NCBI GenBank assembly: GCA_902805475.1
Contig: CADCSX010000005.1
Coordinates: 3,049,501 to 3,113,500, forward strand
DNA from: Entonaema liquescens
Taxonomy: Eukaryota; Ascomycota; Sordariomycetes; Xylariales; Xylariaceae
Length of the DNA: 64,000 bases
Direction: 5' to 3'
Made by a program: the position numbers and the translations under genes. The notes below the pieces were generated by a model. It worked only from the letters and a program-made list of their open reading frames with translations, searched no databases and was not told where the DNA came from. Shown in pieces: positions 61,370 to 64,000 of this stretch (position 1 is its first letter; every line of letters begins with the position of its first letter).

Positions 61370-62413
61370 TTTTGGTAATGGCCGGTGTGCGCGTGGCAAC
61401 AAACAACCTGGAAGTTAACAGGCGAGTCAGGATCAGATGAAGGTGTGAGATGCGTGAGGCTGAAGATCAGCTGGATGAATATGATAGAAGTAAGGGTATT
61501 GAAGGGCGGAAATATAAAGTCGGGAAGATTGTCGCGTCGCTAGCGACAAGTCAGGTATAGCGACGAAAGTACGTAACAAAGTACTAATTCGAGAGAATTT
61601 GGAATGTAGAAAATGGATGGGAAATCAAAAGACGGGGAATTGATGAAATATGAATGATGCGCGACGATGCACAATGTTAGGAAACGTCGATTGCAACGGG
61701 GCGTGCAAGGTTAACTTCCACTGCCTCGTGGGGTCGACAAGTTGACAAGTCTTGTGGAGTGAAAACAAAAAGACGGCTGGGAAAAGTTGAAAGACGCCCC
61801 GGGGTTGTCTTTGGTTGTCAAGAGACGGGAGGTGCGACGGTTGCTCGCCGACCCTTAAGTGGACAGTGCGTCAGTTGCGTTAGTTCATGCGAGCAATCTC
61901 GACCTATCCCAGTTGCCGGGGGATAATGAATATTGTTAAATAAGTACATCAAAAGCGGTGGAGGGTTATGCTATATTACAGGTATCACGCTAGTGATCTT
62001 CAATTGGAACCCTGTCAGCTTGGCCAACAGAAATCTAGATAAATACGTACTAATATACCCTTACGCAATCCCTGCAATCGATAACCACTTTGGGTATGAT
62101 CTTTTTCTCCAAGTACCAATTAACCCAATTAACCTTGGCGCTAAGCACGTGTGTATCTACAATCATAAAAGGAACAAAATCGACAGGCTGAGACTTGTCC
62201 ATTCTACTACGAAGCCAACTTCTCACTCATCATCCTTTTTGTCTATACGACATACTTCTACTACAGCGTATGACTCATATTCAAAAGTGTATTTATACTG
62301 TAACAGATATTAGAGATCTCGGAGATATGTTAGACGATTTGATTCGCTCTAGGCTCTAACTCTTGATCTTATTATAAGCCAAGCCAATCTTGGGCCCGCC
62401 AACATCCAACATC
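61370..62413. other. Divergent intergenic region
   Basis: This 1-kb region separates the uncharacterised minus-strand gene from dihydrofolate synthase. A frame of 126 codons at 61933-62313 has no recognisable content. No gene is supported. Confidence 0.6.
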
Positions 62414-63637
62414 ATGGTGAACCTTGGGTTAGGACGGATCAGTGCTCTGCTTAAGCAAACACCACAGACATGGAAAGCTATTCATGTTGCTGGAACAAAC
62501 GGCAAGGGTTCGATATGCGCATATCTAACTGCCATGTTACGTGCCAACCAGATCTCGTGTGGTAGGTTTACCTCACCTCATCTGGTGGACCCTCGGGATT
62601 GTATCTCGGTTAACGATAGCATCGTTTCTGAGAGTAAGTTCCGGCACTTTGAAGATTTGGTCAAGAAGAGAAACAAGGAGCAGCAGATTGGCGCTAGTGA
62701 GTTCGAGCTGCTCACTGCTACGGCGTTTGAGATATTCGAATCTGAGAATGTCGAGTTCGGCATAATCGAAGTAGGACTAGGGGGGACACTTGACGCTACA
62801 AATGTGTTAAAACACAAATGCGTCGCCGTCATCTCTAAAATAGGACTCGATCACCAATCATTTTTAGGCAACACTATTGAGGAGATTGCTAGTCAAAAGG
62901 CCGGTATCATGCGGAAAGGTGTCCCTGTTGTTATAGACGGCAGCAACTCGAGGTCTGTCCTAGATGTTCTACGGAAACATGCCGAGGATACGGGTAGTAG
63001 GGTTATTGTCGCAGACATCGAGTCAAATGAGCTCGTAACTAAGCTGCGAGATGCCCTCGAACCACACCAACAGCAAAATCTTGCATGTGTATATGAAGCC
63101 TTTCGATTAGCAATCCCGCAACATGCCAGTTCTATGGATAATCTCCTTTCTGCTGCCCGAAATGTGGTGTGGCCTGGCAGGTTGCAGTGGGTGAACATTG
63201 AAAAGGTCACAAATCGAAAGGAGAATATTCTACTGGACGGGGCTCATAACCCTCAATCTGCGGAAGCACTCTCCGGTTTTGTTCAAAAGCATCTGCGCTC
63301 CCAAGAAAAACCAGTCACTTGGGTACTAGCCGCAACCCGAGGCAAAGACGTGTCAGAAATGCTAAAACTGATATTACATGACGGCGATTCCATAGCAGCA
63401 GTCGAGTTCGGCCCTGTCGACCAGATGCCCTGGGTCCAACCCACAAGCTCGACAGGTCTACTTGATACCGCAAACAAATGTGGCGTTACAATTCAATCAC
63501 AGCTCAACGCATCTACGAACATACGCTCGGCCCTCGAATGGGCAAGCCGGACTGCGAACGAAGGCCCCCTTGTTATTGCAGGGAGTCTATATCTAGTGTC
63601 AGACATATTTAAAGTGCTTAGGTCGAATGAAAATTAA
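62414..63637 (+). CDS. Dihydrofolate synthase (folylpolyglutamate synthase family)
   Basis: The single exon encodes 407 residues. The enzyme joins glutamate to dihydropteroate with ATP to form dihydrofolate, in folate biosynthesis. The Mur-ligase-type ATP loop is AGTNGKGS (residues 26-33). Further motifs are FTSPHL, EVGLGGTLDATN, the Mg/ATP-binding SKIGLDHQSFLGNTIEEI and KAGIMR, and the C-terminal DGAHNP. The start ATG at 62414 gives MVNLGLGRISALL, matching the usual N-terminus of this enzyme. The short length and lack of a mitochondrial-type extension fit dihydrofolate synthase (yeast FOL3 type) better than folylpolyglutamate synthase (MET7 type), which is longer. No intron is seen. Confidence 0.93.
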   Translation: MVNLGLGRISALLKQTPQTWKAIHVAGTNGKGSICAYLTAMLRANQISCGRFTSPHLVDPRDCISVNDSIVSESKFRHFEDLVKKRNKEQQIGASEFELLTATAFEIFESENVEFGIIEVGLGGTLDATNVLKHKCVAVISKIGLDHQSFLGNTIEEIASQKAGIMRKGVPVVIDGSNSRSVLDVLRKHAEDTGSRVIVADIESNELVTKLRDALEPHQQQNLACVYEAFRLAIPQHASSMDNLLSAARNVVWPGRLQWVNIEKVTNRKENILLDGAHNPQSAEALSGFVQKHLRSQEKPVTWVLAATRGKDVSEMLKLILHDGDSIAAVEFGPVDQMPWVQPTSSTGLLDTANKCGVTIQSQLNASTNIRSALEWASRTANEGPLVIAGSLYLVSDIFKVLRSNEN

Positions 63638-64000
63638 GTAAGAAGTAAACGCAAACTAATAACCGCCCTATAACACCACGATACTATATACGATACATAT
63701 TCTGCGAAGTACCTAGACAGAAGCTTGGGAACTCATTCAACCGAGGGGTTACTCCCGTGCCCTAACTTTAATAGATATACTACCTATATCTAAGAAACAA
63801 TATCTGACGCTATAGTAAGTAGCCTTATTATATATAGCAGTTTGGTTTGTACAGTAAAGCTACAAACCCCGAACCGGGATAATCAACTCTTCCCAGCTAT
63901 CGAATTATCTACTTCAGGTATTAGGGAGTAAATGACTCGAGATAGCTCCTATTGCCGGTGGTATATTGAAGAAATTAGCCTTTCTTTACTCATCCTAGCG
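63638..64000. other. Intergenic at window end
   Basis: No gene is seen after the dihydrofolate synthase stop codon. The last 363 bases are A+T-rich intergenic DNA. Confidence 0.65.

Noticed and set aside
61933..62313. 126-codon plus-strand frame upstream of dihydrofolate synthase
   Set aside because: No domain, no splice support and unlike codon use; it lies in the divergent promoter region.
1..64000. CRISPR array, operon promoters, ribosome binding sites
   Set aside because: The window is eukaryotic (many spliceosomal introns), and no regularly spaced repeats were seen.

Overview
The window is nuclear DNA of a filamentous ascomycete (Pezizomycotina, most likely a sordariomycete; the class is inferred). 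Genes carry many short introns of about 50-130 bases with GTRNGT donors and CTAAC-like branch points. Several gene types are typical of such fungi: a SepH/Cdc7-type septation kinase, a fungal CorA-like protein, a Zn2Cys6 regulator and a GliT-like dithiol oxidoreductase. The sequence is split sharply between gene-bearing DNA and one nearly pure A+T block, as expected in a genome with repeat-induced point mutation (RIP). All exon joins given here were read by eye from splice sites and phase; none is backed by transcripts.

Layout. 1-1921: 3' part of an acidic nuclear-type protein with SUMO-interaction-like motifs. 2492-10089: one complete LTR retrotransposon destroyed by RIP, with 205-bp LTRs and a 5-bp target duplication. 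10343-12168: CorA-like membrane protein. 15077-15441: small zinc-ribbon-like protein. 16145-17413: LST8, the WD40 subunit of TOR complexes. 18074-20404: SCY1-like pseudokinase. 20949-22518: secreted FAD-linked oxidase. 23994-25247: homoserine kinase. 25974-27989: ferric reductase. 29018-30748: MFS exporter with an in-frame stop. 31278-32311: GliT-like oxidoreductase. 32756-33412: Ctr copper transporter. 34918-35827: SDR-like protein. 36602-38215: O-methyltransferase. 41745-43337: Dal5-type MFS permease. 44313-45283: uncharacterised protein. 46208-47923: Zn2Cys6 regulator. 49176-49753: small secreted protein. 50623-52430: secreted M14 carboxypeptidase-like protein. 53537-58564: SepH/Cdc7-type kinase in 13 exons. 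59915-61369: uncharacterised low-complexity protein. 62414-63637: dihydrofolate synthase.

The flanks of the window hold housekeeping genes (LST8, SCY1-like, homoserine kinase, septation kinase, folate enzyme). The middle (about 26-50 kb) is accessory in character: widely spaced genes for a metalloreductase, an exporter, a dithiol oxidase, a copper transporter, an SDR, a methyltransferase, a permease, a regulator and secreted proteins. The reductase - exporter - dithiol oxidase - Ctr run (25974-33412) is the best candidate for an undescribed functional module. It pairs the machinery for Cu(I)/Fe(II) uptake with an exporter/dithiol-oxidase pair that resembles gliA/gliT self-protection genes. 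No NRPS or PKS core gene lies in the window, and the exporter is broken by a TAA codon, so the module may be decaying or part of a larger cluster outside the window.
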